A stretch of DNA of 64,000 nt from Polymorphospora lycopeni (GTDB lineage: Bacteria > Actinomycetota > Actinomycetes > Mycobacteriales > Micromonosporaceae), in NCBI RefSeq assembly GCF_042237075.1, contig NZ_JBCGDC010000003.1:72062-136061 (forward strand), in the 5' to 3' direction. Every line of letters starts with the position of its first letter. The first letter of the stretch is position 1. Made by a program: the position numbers and the translations under genes. Of this stretch, positions 1-8,280 are shown piece after piece. The notes under the pieces were generated by a model that saw only the letters and a list, made by a program, of their open reading frames with translations, did not search any database and was not told where the DNA came from.

Positions 1-132
1 CTCAACTCCGGTTCCGGGGCCGCCGCACTGTTCGCGGGCGACGACTGCGTCGGCGGCCCTTACCAGGTGGCGGGCAACAGCGGCATCGCCGACCTCAGCT
101 CGTTCCAGGCGGAAAGCGTGTGGGTCCCGTAG
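1..132 (+). CDS. C-terminal end of a truncated (window edge) protein, probably small and secreted
   Basis: The first 44 codons are open in frame 1 and end at TAG 130-132. The visible tail is rich in Gly, Ser and Ala, contains one Cys (in GDDCVGG) and ends ESVWVP. It vaguely resembles the last strands of beta/gamma-crystallin-like or I36-type exported proteins, but the fragment is too short to assign. It converges with the MerR gene downstream, whose stop is 27 bases away. The start lies outside the window. Confidence 0.5.
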   Translation, partial: LNSGSGAAALFAGDDCVGGPYQVAGNSGIADLSSFQAESVWVP

Positions 133-159
133 CGGCCCCCGAAGCGCGCCCCGCCGCCG

Positions 160-978
160 TCACCTCCAGGTCGCGGACTCCGGGTCGACGCCGTGCGCGC
201 GGGCGTTGGCGTCGATGACGTCGCGCAGCCACCCGGCCAGGCCGGGCTCGAAGCCGTCGTAGTAGGCGGCGAAACCCGGCTCGGTCGTGTACCTGCGGCC
301 CAGGCAGACGTGCATGGAGTGCGTGCAGTCGAAGTACACGCCGATCGACGCCCGGTGCCGCTCGGCGAGCACGTTCGCCTCGTCGCTTCCGGGCCGGACC
401 CCGGCGCGCCGGGCGGCGGCCAGGTCGGCGTTGAGCGCCTCGACGTCCGTGGTGATCGACCGCCAGTCGTCGGCGGTCCTCCCGGCGGCGCGTTCGGCGT
501 ACTGCGCCCACTGGCCGGTCTCGCCCCAGCGCTCGCGCGCCTCCGCTACCCAGGCGGGTCGCCATTGCGCGCCGAAGATGGCGACCTGTTCCTCGGCGTT
601 CAGCAGGATGCCGGTGTTCCGGGCCTCGACGATGCGGTCGAGCGCGGCGACCATCCGCTCCATCCGCAGGATGCGTTCGCGGAGCTGGTCGCGCTGTCGG
701 CGCAGGGATTCGGTGGCGTCGCCGCTCGGCGCGTCCAGCAGGTCCGCGATGCGGTCGAGAGGTACGTCCAGTTCGCGGTAGACGAGCACCCGGTGGATGC
801 GGGCCACGTCGGCGGCCGTGTAGAGCCGGTAGCCGGCGGTGGTGCGTGCGGACGGGCGGACGAGCCCGATCGCGTCCCAGTGGTGGAGCGTCCGGACGGT
901 GACGCCCGCGAGGGAGGCCACGGCGCCGACGGTCAGCCCGTCGGTCGCCGCGGTCCCGTCGGCAGGTCGAGGTGTCAC
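160..978 (-). CDS. MerR-family transcriptional regulator with TipAS-type ligand domain
   Basis: 272 residues from a GTG start. The N-terminal winged HTH (about residues 15-85) has the MerR pattern LTVGAVASLAGVTVRTLHHW followed by a GYRLY wing. A dimerisation helix follows (about 85-125), then a TipAS-like effector domain (about 140-265) with the family's typical Phe/Trp/Tyr-rich helices and GFAAYYDGFEPGLAGWL near the end. TipA-class proteins bind drugs covalently or tightly and activate promoters with a long 19-base spacer. The gene lies 40 bases downstream of and co-directional with a VOC protein gene whose promoter carries a perfect MerR operator, so the two probably form one autoregulated stress or drug-response operon. 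The ligand is unknown. Confidence 0.88.
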   Translation of the reverse strand: MTPRPADGTAATDGLTVGAVASLAGVTVRTLHHWDAIGLVRPSARTTAGYRLYTAADVARIHRVLVYRELDVPLDRIADLLDAPSGDATESLRRQRDQLRERILRMERMVAALDRIVEARNTGILLNAEEQVAIFGAQWRPAWVAEARERWGETGQWAQYAERAAGRTADDWRSITTDVEALNADLAAARRAGVRPGSDEANVLAERHRASIGVYFDCTHSMHVCLGRRYTTEPGFAAYYDGFEPGLAGWLRDVIDANARAHGVDPESATWR

Positions 979-1018
979 GTCACCAGTGTGGCAGCCGGGT
1001 CCGGTCGGGCCCGCCGCG

Positions 1019-1525
1019 TCACGCCGCAGGGGCTTCGATCCCGATGTCCCGCAGGAACTGGGCCTCGGGACTGTCCGGGTCGTACGGGCGCGCGGCGGTC
1101 ATGATCACCCGGGTGTTCTCCGGCGTGACGACCTCCAACTCCACCGAGTTCCACGGCATGTGCCGCGGCCCCGTCGTCGAACCGGGCAGAAGCTTCTCGC
1201 CCGCGGCCGCGATCTCGTCGATCTGGCTCAGCACGCACGAGAAGCTCACGGTCAGCGCCGGAGGTTCGGCGGCGCTTTCGGCCGCCATCAGCAGGACGTC
1301 CTGGAACGCCCAGCGCCGCAGGTGCGTGAGCCGGCCGGGAATGGAGAACAGGTCGAAGAAGCCCAGGCCACGGACCCAGAAGTCGGCCGACGCCGCCAGG
1401 TCGTCGGTCGGTACCGTCACGAACATCGGCATCCCGTAGATGCCGCGGAACAACTCCGGCGGCACCGCGTCGAGTGCCGGCGTCGGGACGGGGCTGAGGT
1501 CGAAGGCGGGAAAGGTGTCGGTCAT
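1019..1525 (-). CDS. VOC (glyoxalase/bleomycin resistance) superfamily protein
   Basis: 168 residues counted from ATG at 1525. An upstream in-frame start at 1546 would add 7 residues but lies inside the operator. The protein has the beta-alpha-beta-beta-beta VOC layout: MFVTVPTDDLAASADFWVRG near the start and VVTPENTRVIMTA in the second half. Family members are metal-dependent lyases/dioxygenases or drug-sequestering proteins; no residue here decides which. It is the first gene of the unit with the TipA-like MerR regulator. The start codon sits where transcription should begin (7 bases after the -10 box), so the mRNA is probably leaderless. A drug-binding or detoxifying role is inferred from the regulator. 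Confidence 0.82.
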   Translation of the reverse strand: MTDTFPAFDLSPVPTPALDAVPPELFRGIYGMPMFVTVPTDDLAASADFWVRGLGFFDLFSIPGRLTHLRRWAFQDVLLMAAESAAEPPALTVSFSCVLSQIDEIAAAGEKLLPGSTTGPRHMPWNSVELEVVTPENTRVIMTAARPYDPDSPEAQFLRDIGIEAPAA

Positions 1526-1531
1526 GACGCC

Positions 1532-1562
1532 AGCATCGAGCCTCACGTGACGTGAGGGTCAA
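1532..1562 (-). promoter_or_regulatory. MerR/TipA-type promoter with palindromic operator
   Basis: On the minus strand a TTGACC -35 (1562-1557) and GATGCT -10 (1537-1532) are separated by 19 bases, the spacing typical of MerR-activated promoters. The spacer and -35 edge contain a perfect inverted repeat, CCTCACGT-G-ACGTGAGG on the plus strand (1541-1557), close to the operator I recall for TipA-class regulators. The expected start of transcription coincides with the VOC start codon at 1525. Confidence 0.8.
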
Positions 1563-1630
1563 GTCGCCGCCGATCGAGGTGCCCCGGAGGGCCGCGGTCG
1601 ACCGCGGCCCTCCGGGGCGGGGCCTACGGT

Positions 1631-4600
1631 CTACGGGGCGAGCTCCCTGTTGGCGCGACCCGCGTGCGAGACGACGAGGGTCTTCTGCGCCTCGGTGAGG
1701 ATGCCGGCCGCGACGAACGCCTCGGCAAGCTCGGTGACCTTCGATACGAACTGGCCGTGGTTGCGGAAGGGTGCCTGGTCCCACAGCAGGTCGAGGAAGG
1801 TCGGTCCGTCGGTGCCCGGTGACGGGATGCCCGTCACCGGGACGTCGTAGTTCGGGAGGCCGTCGTTGCGCTTGTAGTTCGGCACCCCGGTGTCGATCGA
1901 CCCGAACACGATCGTCGGCTCGACCCGCCGGAAGTAGGTCGAGGCGGCCTGGGTGTCACTGATGTAGTAGGGCCGCAGGGTGAAGTCGTGCGTGGTGAAG
2001 AGCTTGTCGCCCGCCGCCGTGGTGCTCGCGTGGGTGATGGCCGAGCGGCCGTAGTCGCCGTCCCGCTTGAGGTAGCGGTAGAGGGACAGCTCGCGGTAGC
2101 TCCCGCCGCCCGGGTTGCCCAGGACCTGCAGGACGAGGGGACCCCAGAAGATCGCCTGGGTGTCCGGACGGTCCAGGGCCCGCTCGATCCGGATGCTGAA
2201 GGGCATCCGGATCTCGACGACGTCACCGGACGTCCAGGTCCGGCTCAGGGTCACGTACCGGCCGGACTTCTGGTTGATGTTCACCGGCTCGCCGTTGAGG
2301 TTGACGAAGAAGCCCCGCCGCGTCCAGCCCGGCACCCGCAGCTTGAGGTTGAGCCGGCCGCTGCCGGTGACGGTCAGCTTGACCCGGTCGTCCCGGGGGT
2401 AGCTCGTCTCCTGCGTGATGGTGAAGCCCTTCTGCGCCCAGGTCAGGGTCGAGGGCACGTAGAGGTTCACCCAGAGCGTGTTGCCCTTGGCGGACTTGAA
2501 GTAGATCGTCTCCTGGTACTTCGTGTGGTTCTCGATGCCCGTACCGCCGCAGCAGGTGCCGGTGTTGCCGTAACCCCGGGAGGTGCCGGGTGTCAGCGGC
2601 TGGAAGTAGGTGACCTGCGGGTTGCTGACGCTCGAGCTGTCGGAACGGGAGCCGAGGATCATGTTGAGCAGGCCGCGCTCGTAGTAGTCCATGTAGGCCG
2701 CGTCGTGCTCGTGGAAGAACAGGTTCCGGGCCAGCTTGATCATGTTGTACGTGGTGCAGGTCTCCGCGCCACCCTGGGCGATCGCGTTGGCGATGTTGCC
2801 CCGGTTCTGGAACATCTCGATGTTGTTGTTGGAACCGGGGTAGTTGCCACCCGTACCGCCGTGGGCGAACATGCGGTCCGGGATGACCATGCCGAAGAAG
2901 TTCTTCGCGGCCTGGAAGTACTCCTGGTCGCCGCTCTGCTCGTAGACGCTCAGGTAGCCGATGAACTGCGGCACGTGCGTGTTGGCGTGCAGCCGTTCCG
3001 GGCGGCGCCGGCCGGGCCGGGTCTCCGGCGTGGTGACCAGGATGTCGCGGTTCTCGACGGTGGCGCCGAACAGCGACTCCCGGTTGTCGAAGGTCTTGGC
3101 GGTCGCCAGGTGCTTCGGGTCGCCGGTGATCCGGGCGATCTCGGGGAACACCTCGTTCGCCCCGCCGAACTCACCGGCGATGTAGAGGTCCCACATGTAG
3201 TTCAGGTTGTCCCGGGTCAGCGGGCCCTCGTAGTCGGGGTGGTTCTTGTCCCCGAGGGTCAGTGCGAGGTGGGCCCAGTCGGCCATCTTGACGACGACCT
3301 CGAGCGCCTTGGCGTTGTCGGTGTGGTAGTAGGCGTCGAGCAGGCCGCGCATGATCTTGTGCTGGGTGTACCAGGGCGCCCAGGTGTTGGTGTCGGCGTT
3401 GCCGCCGTAGATGGCCCAGCGGGGCGGCCCGAGCCGCAGCACCGCGTCCTCCGGGATCGCACCCAGGTAACCGGGGTGGGTCGGGATCCACAGGTCGGCC
3501 CCGCCGCTGTCGGCGGCCACGACGCCGGCGTCGCGACCGTTCGGCGAGGAGTCCCGCAGGGTGGTGCCGCCCTCCTCCTCGAACCGGTACCAGGCGATGC
3601 TCCCGCCCCCGGTGCTCCCGGCGGCCGAGTCCTGCAGCGACTGGACCTCCTGCTGGCTGAGCGCCCGGTCGAAGATGTGGAACTCGTCGACGGTGGCGTC
3701 GAGGAACGGGTCGCCGTACTGCGAGCGGCCGATCCAGCGGTTGGCCGGGTTGCTGAGGTTGGCCGGGTTCAGCGTCATGTTGGTGTTGGTGCCGGCGACC
3801 TGGCCGTTGACGTACAGCGTGCCGGTGTTCTGCGACAGGGTGACGGCCAGGTGGACCCACTGGCCCGTCGGCAGCGCGGCGTTACCGTTGATCTGCTGTT
3901 CCTGGGCGGTTCCGCCGACCGTGATGGCGAACCGCGGGGCGTTGCCCGCGGCGCCGGAGCGGGGGGTCAGGAACATGTTGACCGTGCTGTTCTGGCCGAA
4001 GTCGAACAGCCGGCTCCAGTCCTGGGCCGAGGCGAGGTTCACCCAGGTGGCGATGGTGAAGTTGGTGAGCTGGCTGATCGTCTCCTGCGGCAGCGTCACG
4101 TACTGGGCCTGGCTGGGGCCGTTGAGGCGCAGGGCGCTGCCGAAGCGGCCCGGTACCCGGCCGATCTCCGGCTCCTGCGGGTTCTCGCCGCCGGGCCCCC
4201 CGGTGCCCATCCGGGCGGTGATCGCGGCCTGGCACGCGGCCAGCTCGTCGACCATCCAGTCGAGCTTGCTCTTGAAGATCGGCTCACGCTGGTCGGCGTA
4301 GCTCTGCGCGAGCGCCGTCATGAAGTGGCCGGCCCAGTGACCGCTGAGCAGCCCGCCGTTCTCCCAGCCCCCGGGGGTGGACACCCCCGGCGGGTTCGGC
4401 CGGCCGGCCTGGTTGTTGAACAGCACGAGGAACCGCCGCTCGTCGAACTGCCGGAGGTAGTTCTTCATGCGGTCGCGCTTTTCCTGGAACAGGCCGTCGC
4501 CGAGCGAGACGTCACGCAGCTGGAACGGCCGGACCGGGGCGGTGCCGCCGGGGCCGAGGTCGGGCGGGGTCCCGGGCAACGGGTTCGGGCCGGTCACCGC

Positions 4601-4729
4601 CTCGGTCGCCGGTGCCGCCTGCGCGGCGGCGGCCGGGAGCGCACCGGCGGCGGCGACCGCGGCCGCGCCGATGGCGGAGGCCTGTAGAACCTGACGACGA
4701 CTGATGGGGAGCTTCTCGGGTTGAACCAC
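1631..4729 (-). CDS. Tat-exported GH127 beta-L-arabinofuranosidase with inserted LamG domain
   Basis: 1032 residues from GTG 4729, chosen because GGAAGGA lies 9 bases upstream and a Tat signal (ISRRQVLQASAIGAAAVAAAG, residues about 9-29) follows at once; the frame stays open to 5116 but that extension looks non-coding. The GH127/DUF1680 (alpha/alpha)6 barrel is recognisable by the zinc-site motifs AETCTTYN (about 653-660) and TCCGGTG (about 723-730), matching Glu338, Cys340, Cys417 and Cys418 of HypBA1. A concanavalin-like LamG domain (about 190-400) interrupts the N-terminal part of the enzyme. The predicted role is extracellular release of beta-L-arabinofuranose from plant glycans or glycoproteins. 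The promoter region shares its operator with the araB operon at 29 kb. Confidence 0.9.
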   Translation of the reverse strand: MVQPEKLPISRRQVLQASAIGAAAVAAAGALPAAAAQAAPATEAVTGPNPLPGTPPDLGPGGTAPVRPFQLRDVSLGDGLFQEKRDRMKNYLRQFDERRFLVLFNNQAGRPNPPGVSTPGGWENGGLLSGHWAGHFMTALAQSYADQREPIFKSKLDWMVDELAACQAAITARMGTGGPGGENPQEPEIGRVPGRFGSALRLNGPSQAQYVTLPQETISQLTNFTIATWVNLASAQDWSRLFDFGQNSTVNMFLTPRSGAAGNAPRFAITVGGTAQEQQINGNAALPTGQWVHLAVTLSQNTGTLYVNGQVAGTNTNMTLNPANLSNPANRWIGRSQYGDPFLDATVDEFHIFDRALSQQEVQSLQDSAAGSTGGGSIAWYRFEEEGGTTLRDSSPNGRDAGVVAADSGGADLWIPTHPGYLGAIPEDAVLRLGPPRWAIYGGNADTNTWAPWYTQHKIMRGLLDAYYHTDNAKALEVVVKMADWAHLALTLGDKNHPDYEGPLTRDNLNYMWDLYIAGEFGGANEVFPEIARITGDPKHLATAKTFDNRESLFGATVENRDILVTTPETRPGRRRPERLHANTHVPQFIGYLSVYEQSGDQEYFQAAKNFFGMVIPDRMFAHGGTGGNYPGSNNNIEMFQNRGNIANAIAQGGAETCTTYNMIKLARNLFFHEHDAAYMDYYERGLLNMILGSRSDSSSVSNPQVTYFQPLTPGTSRGYGNTGTCCGGTGIENHTKYQETIYFKSAKGNTLWVNLYVPSTLTWAQKGFTITQETSYPRDDRVKLTVTGSGRLNLKLRVPGWTRRGFFVNLNGEPVNINQKSGRYVTLSRTWTSGDVVEIRMPFSIRIERALDRPDTQAIFWGPLVLQVLGNPGGGSYRELSLYRYLKRDGDYGRSAITHASTTAAGDKLFTTHDFTLRPYYISDTQAASTYFRRVEPTIVFGSIDTGVPNYKRNDGLPNYDVPVTGIPSPGTDGPTFLDLLWDQAPFRNHGQFVSKVTELAEAFVAAGILTEAQKTLVVSHAGRANRELAP

Positions 4730-5086
4730 TGAGGATCGTCCTTCCAGGGGTGGGTATGTGTGACGGCTCGGCCTGCCGCCCGATCGCCGGGCCCGGTCGG
4801 ATCCACTGGCTGTCGTGGGTCCGGCCCGGGGGCTGGCGGCCATCCCTGACGGCGGCGGTGGTGACCACGGCGGACGGCGGGGCGGGTGTCGCTGGGCAGG
4901 TCGGGACGGTGGCTTGGTGAGTCGGCGGGTCTGTCGTGCCGCTGCTCCGGCGCCGGTCCGCCCGTTCCTCAGGTGGGTGGGCCCGGTGCGGCGTCGGACG
5001 TACCGCGTGCGGCGCGACTCGGTGGCCTGCCGGAGTGTTCTTGTGCCTCCCGCCGTCGGGCGGGACGAGGATGTTGCGCGTATACT

Positions 5087-5116
5087 ATTGCAATTGCATC
5101 CCAGCCTCTCTGTCAA
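5087..5116 (-). promoter_or_regulatory. Candidate proximal GH127 promoter with palindrome
   Basis: Minus-strand TTGACA (5116-5111), 18 bases, then TGCAAT (5092-5087). The perfect palindrome TGCAATTGCA (5089-5098) covers the -10 region and could be a second operator unrelated to the arabinose one. No experimental or comparative evidence is available here. Confidence 0.4.
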
Positions 5117-5198
5117 GCGCTGATTCGTGGCGGTAGGAGACCTGCGGCGGCCGTGACGGGGGTCGTCTCATCGGCGTCGGCAACTGTGGTGTTCAGAG

Positions 5199-5227
5199 AG
5201 TGTGAACGCTAACTTCACCCAGGTCAA
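5199..5227 (-). promoter_or_regulatory. Candidate distal GH127 promoter with LacI-type (arabinose) operator
   Basis: Minus-strand TTGACC (5227-5222), 17 bases, CACACT (5204-5199). The operator TGTGAACGCTAACT (plus strand 5201-5214) overlaps the -10 and matches the araB operator TGTGAGCGCTAACA at 12 of 14 bases. The layout (TTGACC, 17 bases, -10 ending ACACT) is the same as at araB. Confidence 0.6.
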
Positions 5228-5254
5228 TCCCTACGATCGAGTAAGAGTTCACGG

Positions 5255-5293
5255 TTGACACATTCCGGTAACCCAACTATGTTAACGCTCACA
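5255..5293 (+). promoter_or_regulatory. P450 promoter with overlapping LacI-type operator
   Basis: TTGACA (5255-5260), a 17-base spacer and TATGTT (5278-5283) make an excellent sigma-70-like promoter. TGTTAACGCTCACA (5280-5293) overlaps the -10 and +1 region and matches the reverse complement of the araB operator at 13 of 14 bases, so repression by the same regulator is likely. Confidence 0.65.
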
Positions 5294-5421
5294 TGCTGTC
5301 GCTCGGTAAGTCGTACGCGGCCCGCGGGGCCTGCGGCGCGGCCGTCGGAGGCGTGCCGTCCGACGGCATCGCGCGCGGCCGTCGAGGTGCACAGTGGACT
5401 GTCCTGCCAGGAGGGGGCGAC

Positions 5422-6624
5422 GTGGCCGCCGAGTTCGGCATCTCGGAGTTGTGGGATCCGGTGGTTCGCCGCGATCCGCACGCCTTCTACGACCGGGTAC
5501 GGGACAGTGGCGGGCCGGTGCTCCAGATCGACCCCAGCGGCGCCCGCTTCTGGGTGATCGCCGGCCACGCCGATGTCCTGGAAGGACTCCGTCATCCGGC
5601 GATCGGGCACGAGGTGCACCGGCACTTTCCCGGCAGCCGGCGGCCCGCGCCGCACGAACTGACGGAAGTGGCGCGACTCGAGGCCCGTCAGCTCATCAAC
5701 CTCGACCCACCCGACCACACCCGCCTGCGGGGGCTGGTCAGCGGTGGCTTCACGGCACGGATGGTGGCCCGGCTGGAGCCGTGGATCGGTGACCTCGCCG
5801 ATCGGCTGGTCGCACGGGCCCGCGAGCGGGGAGACGTCGACGGGGTCGCCGACCTCGCCGACCCGGTGCCGGTCAACGTCATCGCCGAACTGGTCGGCAT
5901 TCCCGACGTCGACCGGCCGCGGTTCCGCGCCTGGTCCGCGGCGATCGTGTCGGCCAGCGCCGAAGGCCCGGCGGCCACCCTGGAGTTCGGGGCGTACCTC
6001 GACGAGCTGGCGGCCCGGCGCCGGGCCGACCCCGCCGACGACCTGATCTCGCAACTTGTGGCGATCGAGGACCGGGGAGACCGGCTCGACCGCGACGAAC
6101 TGGTGGCACTGGTGCAGTTGCTGCTCGTCGCCGGTCAGGAGACGACCGTCGACCTCATCGTCAACGGGCTTCGTCTGCTGCTGACCCACCCCGACCAGTG
6201 GCGGGCGGTACGAGACGATCCGGCGCTGGCGGAGGCGGTGGTCGAGGAGACGCTGCGGTTCCGCGGGCCGGTCGAGATCGTGCCGCCACGGTTCGCCTTC
6301 GCCGACGTGGAGATGGCCGGCGGGCGGATCCCGGCGTTCGACCGGGTGGGGCTCTCGCTGTGGGGCGCCAACCGGGACCCCGCGGTGTTCGACCGGCCGC
6401 ACGAGTTCGACATCCACCGCACCGACGTCCGGCGGCACATCGCCTTCGGGTACGGCATCCACTTCTGCCTCGGCGCCCACCTGGCCCGGCTGGAGAGCCG
6501 GATCATGTTCGAGCGGATCGCCCGGCACCTCCCCGATCTGCGTCTCGCGGTCGACCCCGCCGACCTCCACGGCTTCCGGCTGCACCGGAACGTGTTGCCG
6601 CTCCGGGTGGGACCACCCGGCTGA
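5422..6624 (+). CDS. Cytochrome P450
   Basis: 400 residues from GTG 5422, which follows CAGGAGGGGG at good spacing and gives the usual bacterial P450 length; an ATG at 5293 lies inside the operator. Class hallmarks are present in order: I-helix AGQETT (about 236-242), ExxR in EETLRF (about 275), and the heme-thiolate loop FGYGIHFCLGAH (about 342-353) with its Cys. Bacterial P450s of this kind hydroxylate small hydrophobic substrates using separate ferredoxin partners, none of which is adjacent. Its promoter carries the arabinose-type operator shared with GH127, an unusual partner for a P450; substrate unknown. Confidence 0.93.
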   Translation: MAAEFGISELWDPVVRRDPHAFYDRVRDSGGPVLQIDPSGARFWVIAGHADVLEGLRHPAIGHEVHRHFPGSRRPAPHELTEVARLEARQLINLDPPDHTRLRGLVSGGFTARMVARLEPWIGDLADRLVARARERGDVDGVADLADPVPVNVIAELVGIPDVDRPRFRAWSAAIVSASAEGPAATLEFGAYLDELAARRRADPADDLISQLVAIEDRGDRLDRDELVALVQLLLVAGQETTVDLIVNGLRLLLTHPDQWRAVRDDPALAEAVVEETLRFRGPVEIVPPRFAFADVEMAGGRIPAFDRVGLSLWGANRDPAVFDRPHEFDIHRTDVRRHIAFGYGIHFCLGAHLARLESRIMFERIARHLPDLRLAVDPADLHGFRLHRNVLPLRVGPPG

Positions 6625-6721
6625 CGCCGGCCCGGCGGTGCCGTGTCCGCGTCGTCACCGTCGGTGCGGGTGGCCTGGTCGCGGATCGGGAAACACCCGA
6701 CCACGTGGCAGAATATCGACC

Positions 6722-8227
6722 ATGACGAGCGACAAGCAGGTGAAGGCCAGCCACCGGAACACCCCGGGCAGCGACGCGTTCCGCGCGTTCATCGCTTCCG
6801 GGTGGGCCAGCCGGAGTACCGAACCCGTACCGCGCGCCGAGGTCGCGGACCACGCCGCCCGGCGCCGGGCGGCCGTGTCCGAGCGGTTCCCGGGCGAGCG
6901 TCTCGTCATCCCGGCCGGCGGCCTGAAAGTACGCAGCAACGACACGGACTACACGTTCCGGGCACACACCGCGTTCGCCTACCTGACCGGTCTCGGCGCG
7001 GACAGCGAGCCGGACAGTGTCCTGGTGCTCGACCCGAAGCCGGAGGGCGGCGGCCACGAGGCGATCCTGTTCTTCCGGCCCCTCGCCGCGCGCGACACCG
7101 AGGAGTTCTTCGCCGACGCCCGGTTCGGCGAGTTCTGGGTGGGGCCGCGTCCGACGATCCAGGACATCGAGTCCCGGTTGGGGGTCGGCGCCCGGCACAT
7201 CGACTCGCTGCCGGACACGCTGGCCAAGGACGCCGGTGCGGTCCAGATACGGGTGGTGCGGGCGGCCGACGACCAGGTGGCCCGCCGGGTCGACGAGGTC
7301 CGTGCCGAGGCGGCGACGTCCGCCTCCGGGCCGACCGACGCGGACGAGGAACTGGCCCGGTTCCTGTCCGGAATGCGGATCTGCAAGGACGAGTGGGAGA
7401 TCGGCGAGATGCGCCGGGCCATCGCCGCCACCCACCAGGGCTTCGAGTCGATCATCGTCGGGCTGCCGGAGGCGGTCCGCAAGGGCCGCGGCGAGCGTTG
7501 GGTCGAGGGACTCTTCGGCCTGTACGCGCGGCACGAGGGCAACGGTGTCGGATACGAGTCGATCTGCGCGTCCGGGGACCACGCCAACACGATCCACTGG
7601 ACGAAGAACACGGGGCAGGTGCGCGAGGGCGACCTGATGCTGATCGACGCCGGGGTGGAGCTGGACTCGCTCTACACCGCCGACATCACCCGGACCCTGC
7701 CGGTCAACGGCCGCTTCACCGAGGTCCAGCGCAAGATCTACGAGGCGGTCCTGGAGGCGCAGGAAGCCGGGATGGCGGCGGTGAAGCCGGGCAACAAGTT
7801 CAGCGACATCCACGCCGCAGCCAACCGGGTCATCGCCCGCAAGCTGCACGAGTGGGGCCTGCTGCCCGACGGCGTGACGCTGGAGCAGACGCTGGACCCC
7901 GAGAACGGCGGCTGGCATCGGCGCTGGATGGTCCACGGCACCTCCCACCACCTGGGCATGGACGTGCACGACTGCCAGATGCTGCTGCGTAAGGACTACA
8001 TGGACGGCGAACTGAAGCCGGGCATGATCCTCACCGTCGAGCCGGGTCTCTACTTCAAGGCGGACGACCTGGTGGCGCCGGAGGAGTTCCGCGGCATCGG
8101 GGTCCGGATCGAGGACAACGTGCTCGTCACGCAGGACGGCCACGAAAACCTGTCGTCGGCGATGCCGCGCACGGCCGACGACGTCGAGGCGTGGATCGCC
8201 CGGGTGCAGTCCGGCGCGGACGAGTGA
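6722..8227 (+). CDS. pepP: Aminopeptidase P family (M24B) Xaa-Pro aminopeptidase
   Basis: 501 residues from ATG 6722. It has an N-terminal AMP_N domain (about 30-180) and a C-terminal pita-bread M24 domain (about 210-490). The dinuclear metal ligands are visible: IDAGVELDSLYTADITR (two Asp), GTSHHLGMDVHD (His), TVEPGLY (Glu) and IGVRIEDN (Glu). The enzyme removes N-terminal residues preceding proline in the cytoplasm. No Shine-Dalgarno is visible immediately upstream (GTGGCAGAATATCGACC precedes ATG), so it may be leaderless. It stands alone between the P450 and an assembly join. Confidence 0.92.
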   Translation: MTSDKQVKASHRNTPGSDAFRAFIASGWASRSTEPVPRAEVADHAARRRAAVSERFPGERLVIPAGGLKVRSNDTDYTFRAHTAFAYLTGLGADSEPDSVLVLDPKPEGGGHEAILFFRPLAARDTEEFFADARFGEFWVGPRPTIQDIESRLGVGARHIDSLPDTLAKDAGAVQIRVVRAADDQVARRVDEVRAEAATSASGPTDADEELARFLSGMRICKDEWEIGEMRRAIAATHQGFESIIVGLPEAVRKGRGERWVEGLFGLYARHEGNGVGYESICASGDHANTIHWTKNTGQVREGDLMLIDAGVELDSLYTADITRTLPVNGRFTEVQRKIYEAVLEAQEAGMAAVKPGNKFSDIHAAANRVIARKLHEWGLLPDGVTLEQTLDPENGGWHRRWMVHGTSHHLGMDVHDCQMLLRKDYMDGELKPGMILTVEPGLYFKADDLVAPEEFRGIGVRIEDNVLVTQDGHENLSSAMPRTADDVEAWIARVQSGADE

Positions 8228-8280
8228 CCACGTCCTGAACTGATTCGCCGGGCCCCGGCGGGGCGGCCGCGCCGCCGGTN

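Larger units (their letters stand above)
4730..5421. other. Divergent regulatory region between GH127 and the P450; long GH127 leader
   Basis: No convincing gene is present. 4730-5080 would be a GH127 5' leader of at least 350 bases; it is GC-rich and I see no clear structured element beyond short hairpins. 5081-5293 is noticeably AT-richer and holds three promoter candidates and two LacI-type operators, listed separately. 5294-5421 is the P450 leader, ending in the ribosome site CAGGAGGGGG. Confidence 0.7.

Noticed and set aside
1988..4687. A 2.7-kb open frame on the plus strand opposite GH127
   Set aside because: It is antisense to a gene with clear motifs; long shadow frames are expected at this GC content. 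The translation is Val/Arg/Gly/Pro-rich with no domain. The same holds for other antisense frames such as 6503-8338 and 31456-34128.
4730..5116. N-terminal extension of GH127 up to ATG 5116
   Set aside because: The extension would put over 120 Arg/Pro-rich residues before a good Tat signal peptide, and the GTG at 4729 has a proper ribosome site.
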